Source: Diphasiastrum complanatum
Lineage: Eukaryota; Streptophyta; Lycopodiopsida; Lycopodiales; Lycopodiaceae
Assembly (NCBI GenBank): GCA_029204225.1
Contig: CM055112.1
Span: 1,375,314 to 1,439,313, forward strand
Direction: 5' to 3'
DNA: 64,000 nt
Shown here: positions 21,700 through 32,539 of the stretch, piece after piece
Layout of the letters: every line of letters begins with the position of its first letter
How positions within the stretch are numbered: position 1 is the stretch's first letter
Notes under the pieces: generated by a model
What the model saw: the letters and a program-made list of their open reading frames with translations, nothing else
The model's database searches: none
What the model was told of the DNA's origin: nothing
Position numbers and translations under genes: made by a program

Positions 21700-24060
21700 G
21701 ATTTTTGTATTAGTCATAATATTGATAAGTACATTAAGATGTTGGATTGTTCTACTATTAAAATTGTTTCATCTGAATAATTGATCCTTAATCTAGATCT
21801 ATCCGTTATCCAGTTTTGTAGTTTTATTCGTGTTTCTACACAGTCTATAGAAATACTCGGGAATCGCTCAATAGGTGGCTCCGACATATCGAATAAGGCT
21901 AAAAGCATGGTTTGGTGGTACAACAAAGACTTTCAAGGACACTACCTTTTTTGGGTAGAAATGTATTTATCTTTTCTATTGGAGGAGAGATCATTGTAGT
22001 CAACTTGGACATGTCATGAAATTCTGCCTTGAGCGACAGAAAGGCGTAGCTCAAGTGATTGAGATGTTAGGTAAATAAAATCTTAAGCTAGAAATCAATA
22101 TAGTTAATTGTGAGTGTGATTGTTCTCTTAGTACTACCTCATTCTTGCCAAATGATTTATTTCATTTGCAAGGCACTGTAAATGGACATGAAGTTAGTAT
22201 TTTAGTGGACAGTGGATCTACTCATAATTTTATTAACTCTAGTCTTGTGAAGAAACCCAGCCTCAAAACTGAAGTCAGTAACCATAGATATCGAGTATAT
22301 CTAGCTTCAGGTGCAGAGTTGGAAACGTGAGATGCTAAAGTTCCAAGGCTCCCAATTTGGATCCAAGATTATAGAGAGCTAATTGATTTTCATGTTTTAG
22401 ATTTAGCACGTACGGACATAATTCTAGGATACGAGTGGTTATTTAATAAGCAATCTAAGATAAATTTTGAGAAGCATGTTCTCTCCTTTCAGGAGGGTAA
22501 AGAAATAGTTACATTGTTTGGTAATTCTAGGTAGTAGACAACCTTATAGGTAGTAGAAAACCTTACAGGTTTTCTCAAAAAGACGAGATAGAGATTACTA
22601 AGAAAATTGAAAATTATCTAAAGATGGGTCATATTCAGCCAAGTAAGTCACCTTGGAGTGCTTTTGTTCTTCTTAAATCGAAGAAAGATAAGGCTTCAGG
22701 TTGTGTGTGGACTACAAGGGGTCGAATAAGGTAACTATTAAAAATAAATATCCTTTGCCTCATATGGATGATCTGGTAGATCGATTAGGTGGAGCAAAAT
22801 ACTTCACAAAGATGGATTTTAGAACCGGTTATCATCAAATTAGGATTCATCTGGATGATGTGCAAAAGACTGATTTTTGGACGAGATTCGGTCATTATGA
22901 ATTTTTCGTGCTTCCTTTTGGGTTGACGAATGCACCAGCTACGTTCCAACAGATGATGAATGATCTTTTTCATCCATATCTAGGGAAGTTTGTGGCTATA
23001 TTCTTGGATGATATTCTCATCTACAATAGGACACTTACGAAGCATTTGAGTAATCTCAAGACTCTCTTAGATATTCTCAGACGAGAGAAAGTTTATGCTA
23101 AGGAATCTAAATGTGACTTCTTAAGCATGAGTTGTTGTACCTCGGTCATCAGATCACCTGTAGTGGGTTGGAGATTGATGAGAGTAAGGTCAAGACAGTG
23201 CTTGAGTGGCCAATACCGAAGACTCTGAAGTACTTTCGTAATCAGAGTGATATGAGGGGTCATAAATTTTGATGGGCTGAGCTTATATAGGAATTTGATG
23301 ATGAGATCCGATATGTCAAGGGCAGCTCTAACCAAGTTGCGGATGCACTAGTCGAATTGGTAAACTAAATGAACTTTCATTCACCCAGATTTTCACTAAT
23401 TTGTATCTTTCGTTGAGAGGAAAGTGTGAATTAGATTCTCATTTTGGTCCCATCTGGAAGACGGTGGAGATAGGCAAAAATGAGAATGGAATAGAGATTT
23501 ACTCACAAGGGTCTCAGGTTCCTAGGAAAGATAAGAAGATAGCGGAATAGTTCTCTATCCGAGGTGGTTCACTATTTCGGAATGGAAAATTTTGTGTACC
23601 AATGGATGATGAGTTAAAGAAGAAAATTCTTTATGAAGAAGAGAGTTTTATTGGCCGAAACTTAAGCCATTTGTCGAGTCTTATGTGGTTAAATGTAGAC
23701 CTTGTCAATTAGCCAAAGCCGAACGCTTAAAGACTGGAGGGTTGTTACATCCCCTAGATGTACCTCAGAAACGATGGGAAAATATATATATGGATTTTGT
23801 GGTTGGACTTCCAAGGACAAAACGTCAAAATAATTCTATTTGAGTTGTGGTAGACAAGTTAACAAAGTTAGCTACTTTTATACTAGTCAAGTCAACTGCT
23901 AAGGCTTCAAGTTTAGCCCAGATCTTTGTGGAAAGATTATTTAGGTTTCAAAGATTGCCAAGAGATATAGTTAGTGATACAGATCCTAAATTTACAAGTC
24001 ACTTTTGGTCAGCTGTGTTTCATAAGCTGAAACTGAAACTGTGCCTGCATAGGATTGTCG
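21700..24060 (+). mobile_element. Ty3/gypsy pol relic, copy 1
   Basis: A dead plus-strand gypsy element without visible LTRs. In order: a decayed CCHC knuckle (HCSQLGHVMKFC, about 22,000), aspartic protease (VSILVDSGSTHNFI, 22,145-22,330), reverse transcriptase (22,701-23,228), an RNase H tail (IRYVKGSSNQVADAL, about 23,300) and the start of the integrase core (VVDKLTKLATFI..., 23,847-24,040). RT before integrase is the gypsy order. Stops, such as the TGA after the protease at 22,328, and frameshifts are mostly shared with copy 2, so the element was dead before the duplication. Copy 1 has a further 1-bp deletion near 23,118. The left edge is uncertain; the right edge is the break in integrase just before the GLOX start. 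Confidence 0.88.
22701..23228 (+). pseudogene. Gypsy reverse transcriptase fragment, copy 1
   Basis: The frame carries the RT motifs CVDYKGSNKVTIKNKYPLP, KMDFRTGYHQIRI, LPFGLTNAPATFQ and the active-site FLDDILIYN. This is the palm and fingers of a Ty3/gypsy RT. A 1-bp deletion near 23,118, not present in copy 2, throws the frame after KESKCDF, and the thumb/RNase H region is mostly lost. Confidence 0.9.
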
Positions 24061-24092
24061 CTGCTTGCTTTCGTGCATCTAGAGACCTAGAG

Positions 24093-25724
24093 ATGGGTCT
24101 TTTCAGGTATGCGCTTGATTCAGGCATTAAAATGTTGTTGTGCTCGTTGTGGGTGGCTCCAGTTCTGCAGGTTGCTCTGTCTCAAGGTAGCTGGGAAGTT
24201 CTTGTGCAGAATGCCGGCATCGCTTCAATGCATACTGCAGTCACGCACTATGGAAATGTGATTCTGCTTGATAGAACCGACATCGGACCTTCTCAAATCA
24301 AGCTCCCGAATGGAAGATGCCGCACTGATCCTGCAGACCTCACTAGCACTACGGATTGCTCAGCCCACTCGGTCTTGTTCACTCCTGGAGCAAACAGTGT
24401 GAGACCACTTTACATTGCTACTGATACCTGGTGTTCATCTGGCCAATTTTTTGGTGATGGTACCCTGGTACAAACTGGTGGAGATTTTGACGGCAATAAA
24501 AAGGTGAGAAGATTTTCTCCCTGCAATGATGGCATATGTGACTGGGTTGAAGCAACTGATCAAACTCTTCAACAAGGAAGATGGTATGCCACTAATCAGA
24601 TACTACCAGACGAAACTATGCAAATTATTGTTGGAGGGAGGAGTGTTTTCACGACTGAGTTCATTCCTGCCAACGGTCAGGTAACCACTACCTTAGCGCT
24701 TTTGCAACAAACCAACGATGCACAGAATGACAACTACTATCCATTTGTTCACCTCATTCCAGATGGAAATCTCTTCATATTTGCTAACAGAGACTCAATT
24801 CTCTACAACTACGCAACAAACACAGTGGTGAGGACCTACCCAAAGATCCCAGGAGAACCAAGGAACTATCCTTCTGCAGGATCGTCAGTACTGTTTCCCC
24901 TTACTGCTAGCAATGGCTTCCAAACAGCCGAGGTGCTTGTCTGTGGAGGTGCACAATACGGAGCATTTCTTAATACACAGAAATTTTTGACAGCCTCAGA
25001 TAGTTGTGGACGCATAACTGTAACAGATGCTAATCCAGGGTGGGCAATGGAGACCATGCCCACTCCGCGTACGATGGGTGACATGGTTCTTCTTCCTACC
25101 GGGGATGTTCTCATCATTAACGGTGCTCAGAATGGCTGTCAAGGTTGGGGCAATGCTAAGAATCCAGCTTTGAGCCCAGTTCTCTACACGCCAGCAGCTG
25201 CAGCAGGCCAGCGCTTTACAACCTTAGCTGCAACTACAATCGCTAGGGTATATCATTCGACCGCCAGTCTTCTTCCAGATGCTCGGATACTTCTTGCTGG
25301 CAGCAACACCCACCAATTCTACACCTTCACAGGCGACTTTCCAACAGAATTAAGGATAGAAGCCTTTTCGCCGGATTATCTTAGCTCCGCAAACAACAAC
25401 AATAATAAACCCACAATTGTCAGCTCTCCAGCAGGTGCTGTTTCTTATGGAACGACTTTCACTGTAGTCTTTTCTGTCCCGACTGCACCACAAAATATCA
25501 TAGCAATTAATCTAGTGAGTTCCCCCTACACCACACACTCCTATTCACAAGGACAGAGACTCCTGGAATTGGCGGTGGCTAATCAGGTCAGTACTGGTAA
25601 TAACTTCCAAGTTACAGTCACTGCTCCCAGCAGTAACGTCATAGCTCCAACTGCTTATTGCATGATGTTTGCAGTCAATCAAGGAATTCCAAGCAGTGCA
25701 GTTTGGGTGAAAATCTCAAACTGA
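24093..25724 (+). CDS. Glyoxal oxidase (copper-radical oxidase), copy 1
   Basis: A 543-residue intronless gene. Plant GLOX proteins oxidise aldehydes such as glyoxal or methylglyoxal to acids and make H2O2 in the wall or apoplast. Residues about 11-31 form a signal peptide, then comes the beta-propeller (Glyoxal_oxid_N, about 45-290, with kelch-like continuation to 430) and a C-terminal E-set domain (DUF1929, about 435-542). The radical-copper site is complete: Cys114 (TWCSSG) and Tyr165 (RWYAT) for the thioether cofactor, Tyr387-His388 (VYHST) and His482 (TTHSY). I chose the ATG at 24,093 because it precedes the signal peptide; the frame is open 82 more codons upstream into a gypsy integrase. 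Several otherwise conserved positions are changed compared with copy 2 (DETMQ for DGTRQ, AYC for AYY), hinting at relaxed constraint. Expression is unknown. Confidence 0.88.
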   Translation: MGLFRYALDSGIKMLLCSLWVAPVLQVALSQGSWEVLVQNAGIASMHTAVTHYGNVILLDRTDIGPSQIKLPNGRCRTDPADLTSTTDCSAHSVLFTPGANSVRPLYIATDTWCSSGQFFGDGTLVQTGGDFDGNKKVRRFSPCNDGICDWVEATDQTLQQGRWYATNQILPDETMQIIVGGRSVFTTEFIPANGQVTTTLALLQQTNDAQNDNYYPFVHLIPDGNLFIFANRDSILYNYATNTVVRTYPKIPGEPRNYPSAGSSVLFPLTASNGFQTAEVLVCGGAQYGAFLNTQKFLTASDSCGRITVTDANPGWAMETMPTPRTMGDMVLLPTGDVLIINGAQNGCQGWGNAKNPALSPVLYTPAAAAGQRFTTLAATTIARVYHSTASLLPDARILLAGSNTHQFYTFTGDFPTELRIEAFSPDYLSSANNNNNKPTIVSSPAGAVSYGTTFTVVFSVPTAPQNIIAINLVSSPYTTHSYSQGQRLLELAVANQVSTGNNFQVTVTAPSSNVIAPTAYCMMFAVNQGIPSSAVWVKISN

Positions 25725-25895
25725 CATGACAACTTTTGAAACTAAGACCTTGCTCATACTCTTGTACATGCATTCCAGTCGATGTAGCCAGGATACTCCA
25801 GCCAAAAGATTCTAGATCACGTCGTACTGGATTGCGAGGAGCTCAATCGAGCATGTATGATTAGCGATGTATTTTTTCGATTAAATGAAACATTG

Positions 25896-25901
25896 AATAA
25901 A
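25896..25901 (+). other. Polyadenylation signal of GLOX copy 1
   Basis: aataaa, 172 bp after the stop codon, in a T-rich then A-rich context. Identical in copy 2 at 63,061-63,066. Confidence 0.6.
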
Positions 25902-26024
25902 CTACATCAGATGCGTATCTCTGATACGTCAGGAAGTACGATATTAAGCTGTTAGTACATTTCACTTTTCACATGTTCCTTGTATGTACAGGAAAGAGTT
26001 GTGATTTTTATTTAACTCAGTGTA

Positions 26025-28097
26025 AACTCATATCCCGATTCCCACACTCTTATCAATATACTTTGTGGCTACCAGCAAGTAACACATCAATAAAGTGATG
26101 CTTGATTTATGCTTAATCTATCACCTGGATTGAGCTTGCAATGCCAAATACAATAGGAAAAGGTCAATATCCCAACTAATGGGCAGATTTGGCATTGCAC
26201 ATAGAAACAGCTTCAATTAGATCAAAAGCTTGATATTGAATGTGCTCATTCCTTCTGGCTGCAACATTGTGCATGGATCAATATCCTTTTCCATTTGAAT
26301 CAAAACCAACAAACCAAGAAGCATTACCTAGGGCATAATTAAGGGCCCCTTGTTTTTCTACAAACTTGAATGGGTCTACTTTTTAGGCCTCTGCCCTCAA
26401 AATATGTATTCTCATGGAGGGAGTTTTGAAAATACATAAGGCTCGAAGATGAAATTTTAAAAACATGTAGGCCTCATGGATGGAATCATTCACGAAAATT
26501 TCAAAACTATGTTCATAGATTTTCTTTTTAAATTTCTTGACACACATTATGTATGATAATGCATGTTTGTTGGCCCATGGTAAGGATACAATGGCATATC
26601 CAATTGTCTTGTCGTGGGTCATGGCTCCATGGCTCGACAAGAGCACTCACCATTATATTCTTGCAATGGGCCTTCAAACATAATGGAGTTTTATCCTATT
26701 TAATCCAATGAATAGAAATGGAGCTGAAATTGGAGTAGCCAATAAGAATCCGGAGTAGCTGAGTATGGTGGACATAAGAAAAAACTCTCAACGACAATGG
26801 GCCTCCAAACATTCATTATCTAGTCCATACATAAAAATTAAATATTTTTCCATGTGTTAGGGACTATTTGCTAGGGATTGAGGTAAGATGTCAACCTGCA
26901 TAAGAAGCAACTAACTATGAGAAAAGAGCAATGTTGGCATCCCACACATCAATATTTGTCAAAACTAGTCAACAACCTAGAATGCAACAATCTAGAGCAT
27001 AAAAGCCACATCAAATATGGATTAATCACTTTAAGCATGACCTGAAACTTGTTCCCTATTGTAGTTTATGACTGTAAGAGATTACAAATTCCAAGAAATG
27101 TATCAACATTAATATTAGATATCTGAAACAATTTGGATGTTTGTAAGTATGAAAGGAAAATTCATGGTCTACCAACTATGTCAAGCTATGATCTAAAACA
27201 TCCAAAATAATTGATTTCTATTGATCCATGTGGATGTAGGAATGGAAAAAATTAATAAAAGACTTAGATGATTCCAAATCAAGTGGTATGTTTAAAATGA
27301 GTCAAAATTAAGTTACTAAAAATCAGAATATTTCTTCAACCTTGAACCATGGGTTCAATTTTTAAGAGATGTCTTCTAAATTTGCAATTTGGATGAAGTT
27401 GACCTAATGTCAAACATTTTGAGGACTCACTACAATAGTTGCTATGAATTTTGATGACATTTCTGACATGAAATCATATGATAATTATATTTCAAATCAA
27501 TCCAGGCATCGAAAAATGAGTCAAAATAAGGTTGTTGGAGTCTAATAGTTATAAATATGTAGGGCTTTGACAACTCACAAGGATACAACTACCATGTCAT
27601 GAGCCAACCTGAGCATTAAAACATCTAATCCATTCATAAACATCAAATTACAATGGAGATACAAGAAATCAAGAAAATACTCAAGAGATCAAGAAGATAG
27701 ATAAAAATAGCAAAACTTCACCAAAATAGACAAGTAAGAGTCCATTATTCATCATTATTGATCATTCATAAGATAAGGCCGGAAACTAGAGCATGATCAA
27801 AGCTCTCATGTGATTGTAGGCACATGTACCACAAACTCCATCAAGAAAGCTCTCAAAGAGAAACTTCAAGATCACCAAAAGTTCAAAAATCACACTACAA
27901 CATTCTGGGGGATTTCCGACCCTATTACCAAGGCTTTTATGAAGATTTTCTTTTTTTTTGAAAAAACATCGTAATTCTCGGTATAAACCCTGAAGTATGC
28001 CTCGTAACGAGATCCTCGATAATTGCCTTGGTAATCGAGGCTTCTTCACCTCGTTTTTGCGTTGTTTATAGCACGCGTATACCGAGAGATACATCGC
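26025..28097 (+). repeat. Left arm of a ~9-kb inverted repeat
   Basis: From 'aactcatatccc' (about 300 bp after the GLOX stop) to 'ccgagagatacatcgcc', the sequence is repeated in reverse complement at 32,540-34,947. The outer 1.87 kb is ordinary GLOX 3' flank; the inner 205 bp, from 27,893, is a CACTA-type end. No gene is seen in the flank. The outer part recurs in direct orientation at 63,190-64,000. Confidence 0.93.
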
Positions 28098-28139
28098 CAC
28101 TTGTCATAATTTCAAAGTTCATATGTTAAGTTTTATAAC

Positions 28140-28640
28140 TTGAAGTCATTGAAGACTTGGCCATCTTCAAGGACTTCCACAAAACTTGCATTTAGAACAA
28201 GTCTGCAGAAATACATTACTTTCGAGACAGTCTACATAAATGAAGTATGTTCGAGACAAATTCACAAAATGTTTGCAACAGTTTCATGATAGTCCAAAAG
28301 TTCAACTTCTTTTCAACACACTCGACTTCTTCGCGAAATGTTTGCGACAATTTCGCGACAGTTCAAAAGTTTGAATAATTTTTTAACACTTTGTTCGCGA
28401 AATGTTTGCAAAGAGAGAGAAAATCCCCGAGGATCATCCATTTTTCATGTTGAACTGTTTTAAAGACACCTTCGTCTTTTTACGGGCACCTCGCCTTTTT
28501 CGCAAAATCCCAAAGAGAGAGAAAAATGTCGAAGGTCATCTACTTTGAACGAGGAACGCTCTCAGCAACTTCCCAAATTTGCGAAGTGAGAGAAAGCCGC
28601 TTCTCTTATAAAACGAAGTGAGAGAATTTGCAATGCCCTT
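28140..28640. repeat. CACTA subterminal repeat region
   Basis: Repeated motifs 'gaaatgtttgc', 'tttcgcgaca' and 'agttcaaaagtt', with a self-complementary ttcgcgaa, occur between the terminal repeat and the inserted copia. In CACTA elements such motifs bind the element's own regulator; here this is inference. Confidence 0.4.
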
Positions 28641-28646
28641 GTCCAT

Positions 28647-31029
28647 GTCAACATTCCCTATGGATTGACAGTATACACTATGTATAGTTGTAACAGAAGC
28701 CATATACTTCCAAGTACAACGGCTTATCTAATTAGGTGACAATCATTTATTGTAGTTAATACACGGATGAAATCTATAAATAGATCATCCAGGCACAGAT
28801 TGTTGGTTGCTCCATCCATGAGACGTATTATTTGAGCCTCCCAATTATGCCGTCAATTTCTTGTTGTGATTGCTATTTGTAATGTGCTTCAGTATAATAT
28901 AGCAGCAGCACGTTTTTATCTGTGTCCAACATAGATGAATGCATGTTGTGATTGAATGCACTTTCATTGGTGTTTGATCGCGCTTGTTTACTCACTCTGA
29001 TTAAAACACAGACATCTATGACTCCTCAGTTTTTCATCAAGCGATGGCCGTCTTCGACGCCTGAGGAACTTCCAATATCATACTGCTCTTCCATTTATTT
29101 CAAAACTATACTTCAAATTGAATCTGATTTCCATAGTACCACACACAAACCATCTCTAATCTCTTCGATGGATTGTACTCTTGTTTTAGAGTATGAATTA
29201 ATTTTTAGCCCCCCCCCTGCTGCAATCCACTGCCCTCAAAAACTGTGTGCCCATGCAGTTGGAGACCAATATGTTGAGGATCAGCCTCCTCCTGACATCA
29301 GTGCAGCCATCGGACATGATGCTCCAACCGTATGTGGCCCAATGGCGACATAGAGGCTCCATCTCTCTAGACAATGACTCGACCCTATCCCTCAGCATGT
29401 GTGTGCGGACAACCTCTGAACTAGGGACTCTCCAGCTAGGGCTGACAGATTGGGCAACTAGAACACTTAAAGCTGTGATTACATTTAGCATAAGCTGTCT
29501 ATTAGAATATTTTTGCATTTAGCAGCTAATTATAATGGGAGAGCTGTTCCGCAATATTTCTGATCTCTTCTCCGTTCTGGTTCTTCTTACCTCCCTTGTC
29601 CCATCAGATTGGTATCAGAGCGTAGCTCAATTAAACCGAGAGATTAAGTTTGTTCTATTTGTATATTGTTATTATATCTCATATAGATAGCTCTTCATCT
29701 TCATCACTCAATGAAGCTAGAGTCATTGACAAGTCCAATGGTTCTAACTTCTACATCTGAAAGTAAACACATAGAATGATGTTGATAGCTAGAAATCTTT
29801 GGGATGTAGTAGAAGGTGCAGACCTGAAACCAGAAGATAATGATCAAGCAAAGGCCTGGAGGATCAAAGATTAGAAGGCCTTAGCATGTATCACACTCAA
29901 TCTGGCCGACTCCCAAATATCTCATGTTACCACATGCAAAACCTCTAAGGAAGCACTGGACTTGTTATCAAGTCTGTATGAGACTCTTGATGTAACCACG
30001 ACATTACATCTTAGAAGGAAGTTCTTTACTCTTAGCATGTCTGATTCTATTGCCATCACTTCTCACATCAACAACTTCAAGTCCATGTTAGATCAGTTAT
30101 CAGCTGTAGGATGTTCTATTCAAGATGATGATGTTGTCATGACCTTGCTTTCTTCTCTTCCAAAGTCCTATGAGCACTTTGTGGTGATGATCTCCACACA
30201 ACCCGACCTCACTCTTTAAAAGGTGATCGATCATCTTCTTCAAAAAGAAATGCGAAGACTAGCAGACTGTCCATCAAAGACAAATCCATGGCTCTATACA
30301 CCAAGAAGAAGACTATTCCAAGGGCAAGAATCAAGTGCAGCAGCAGCAGCAGAAGTCTCACACTCAAGGTGAGCATGGTGGATTGTCCAAGAAGCTCTTC
30401 TGCAGATATTGCAAGAGAGCTAATCACGACATCAAGGAGTGTTGTATCTGAATCTACAATGAGGCAAAGAAGCAGCAACAACAACAGCAACCAGACTCCT
30501 CCAACGCGGTTGAATTCAAGGAACAAGACACACACTTGTTAATGGCTTACAGCAGCAGTGAAGACTGTGATAGCTGGTACCTAGACAGTGGCACTACCCA
30601 ACACATGACCTCTTGCAAGGAATGGTTTACGGAGTACATAGCTTACAACAAAGACCAATTTATCCACCTCGGAGATTCTAGCACCATACGCGTGGAAGGC
30701 AAAGGAGCAGTGAAGATCTGCTTCAACAACGATCTGTCCATTTGTGTTCCTAAGGTCGTTCATGTTAATCAATTATCAAAGAACCTGTTATCAGTCTCTA
30801 AGATAACTGATGAGGGCCACACTATTACTTTCTCATATGAGTAGTGTACAATACTCGAGGAAGAAACTACTCTGACTACATGCACTAGTGTCGAAAATCT
30901 TTACGTACTCTTTAATTTAATTGCATTAGCTAATATCTCTAATGAAAATGTAAACGATAGTGCTGTTCTGTGGCATAGTCGATTTGGACACATGAATACA
31001 AGACCACTTTCTTATATGCAAATCTAGGC
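28647..31029 (+). mobile_element. Truncated Ty1/copia element, plus strand
   Basis: A probable 5' LTR runs from about 28,647 to 29,606 and has a TATA-like ctataaatag near 28,770. It is followed by a perfect PBS, tggtatcagagc, at 29,610-29,621. Gag follows (29,696-30,300, with internal stops; EALDLLSSLYETLDV...LHLRRKFFTLSM), then a zinc knuckle (CRYCKRANHDIKEC), a protease (DSWYLDSGTTQHMT, in the frame 30,536-30,844) and the start of the pre-integrase domain (LWHSRFGHMN, about 30,970). The element breaks off at about 31,029, so integrase, RT and the 3' LTR are missing. It is a different family from copia A/B. Confidence 0.82.
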
Positions 31030-32250
31030 CATACGACATGCACGCGGACGATTGGAAGTTTGCAAAGAAAGAATTTCGAGAAGATCTAGATTGTTTCAAG
31101 CAACAAAGAGAGGCAGTTAAGAAGCGAATGGAGACGACGTGGCCCTCGCACCTGGGCAGTGGTGGCCCTGGTTCTTTTCATGCCCATTTCATAAGTCTCC
31201 CAACCCATAAGTTGAACTTGTTTTAATTCATATTTTATTTGTGGATTTATTTAAATTAAATTACAATCACCGATTTGTCGGTTCATGCAGAAATCTGTCG
31301 TAAAGCGGTCTCCCACAAAAGAGGAGTACAAGTATGCTTATTTCAACAACTTGCAATTATTACTCGAATTATTGGAGAGACAAGAAATGAGAATTGATTG
31401 GGATGGATATTCTGAGGTATGTATTATGGTTTCAACATATATTTTGAATTCACCACATTCATTTGGACGGACACTCTAACAACATCACTTACAAAATTTA
31501 CACATCTTCGTTGCATGCAGGTATCGCAGTCCCAGTCTCATGCATGGTAGTTACATAAGTCTGATGACCATGGCCAAGACGGGGATGATGCAATTGGATC
31601 TAATAATTAGGTGTTTCATTCTTATATATATTTGTAATGCGAACATTTATGTATCAATATATATAATTTTGTTTAACTTATGAAGTCCTCTACATGGATC
31701 TTCAATTGTATGTAGTCCAGGTTTAGGATAGAATGGAGCCATTTGACAAGGTTATAACGATGTCCATGGGAGAACCTTGGCCACCACTGCCAAGGTGAGA
31801 TGGTTCCTAAAGTCGCCTGTAGCTTCTTAGCAGCCTCCCATTATTGTTTGACACGGTCTGAATTTTCAGGGAATCCTTTCTTCACAAACTTCAAGTCTTC
31901 CTTGTGCCTTGATTCGGATGGATATTCTAGATCTGAGGTATATGGGGCTTCAAGATATACTTTAACTTCACTACATTCATGTGGTCTGACTTTCAATCTC
32001 ATCACATTTCTCAGATAACTGAATCATCTTCATTGGATGCAGGTATCACAGTCTCAATCCCATGCATCATAGGCACATGAGTCCGATTGCGACGTCAATG
32101 GCCAGGATGAGGACGACTTAGCTGGATCTAATTATAATTAGGTATATTTCAATAATCCAATTTGACATATTTTTGTACTTGGAACATTTATGTATGAATA
32201 TATTTTCGTTGAATTTAAGTTTCCCTCATCAATTTTTAGGTGCTTAAAAT
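31030..32250 (+). pseudogene. Gene fragment with internally duplicated last exons, inside the CACTA-like region
   Basis: A hydrophilic piece (MHADDWKFAKKEF..., 31,038-31,226) is followed by an exon-like piece QKSVVKRSPTKEEYKYAYF (from about 31,288 after a cag). This ends at a gag|gtatgt donor near 31,417; a short last exon after gcag|g near 31,521 follows (SQSQSHAW). The donor-intron-last exon portion recurs about 520-540 bp later, at about 31,915-32,145, with its own donor and acceptor. CACTA elements often carry such hydrophilic accessory genes. No known domain was recognised. Confidence 0.4.
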
Positions 32251-32539
32251 GTAACTCAAATAAATTTTGCAATTTTTTTTATTAACAATAATGAATGAAC
32301 AAATGATTTTGCTTACCAACTTTATAAGAAGTGGTGCAAAAGACTCCTGATGTCGGATGGAGTCCATTTTTAGGGTAAAATGGACTGGCTCCATTCTGCC
32401 CTAAAAAAAAGTTTCTGATTTTAAACCCTCGGAACAGGGTAAACTTTTGATAGAGATATACCAAGGGATACCCCTCGGTATAATCCTCGGAATAGAGAGG
32501 GTCACCAATAGCTTGTTAGGAGGGATATATCGAGGGGTC

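Larger units (their letters stand above)
18371..26834. repeat. GLOX block, copy 1 of a >8.4-kb segmental duplication
   Basis: The block matches 55,123-64,000 in the same orientation, with about 1-2% substitution by eye. Copy 2 extends beyond the window, so the right edge is not seen. Copy 2 has an extra ~362 bp at 58,439-58,800. The block carries the tandem repeats, the unknown relic, two small ORFs, the gypsy relic and the glyoxal oxidase. Confidence 0.95.

Noticed and set aside
24866-25117. Minus-strand ORF inside GLOX copy 1 (and 62,030-62,281 in copy 2)
   Set aside because: Shadow frame of the glyoxal oxidase coding strand, with no independent support.
29198-29522. ORFs of about 90-130 codons in both strands
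   Set aside because: They fall inside the probable LTR of the truncated copia and have no recognisable motif.
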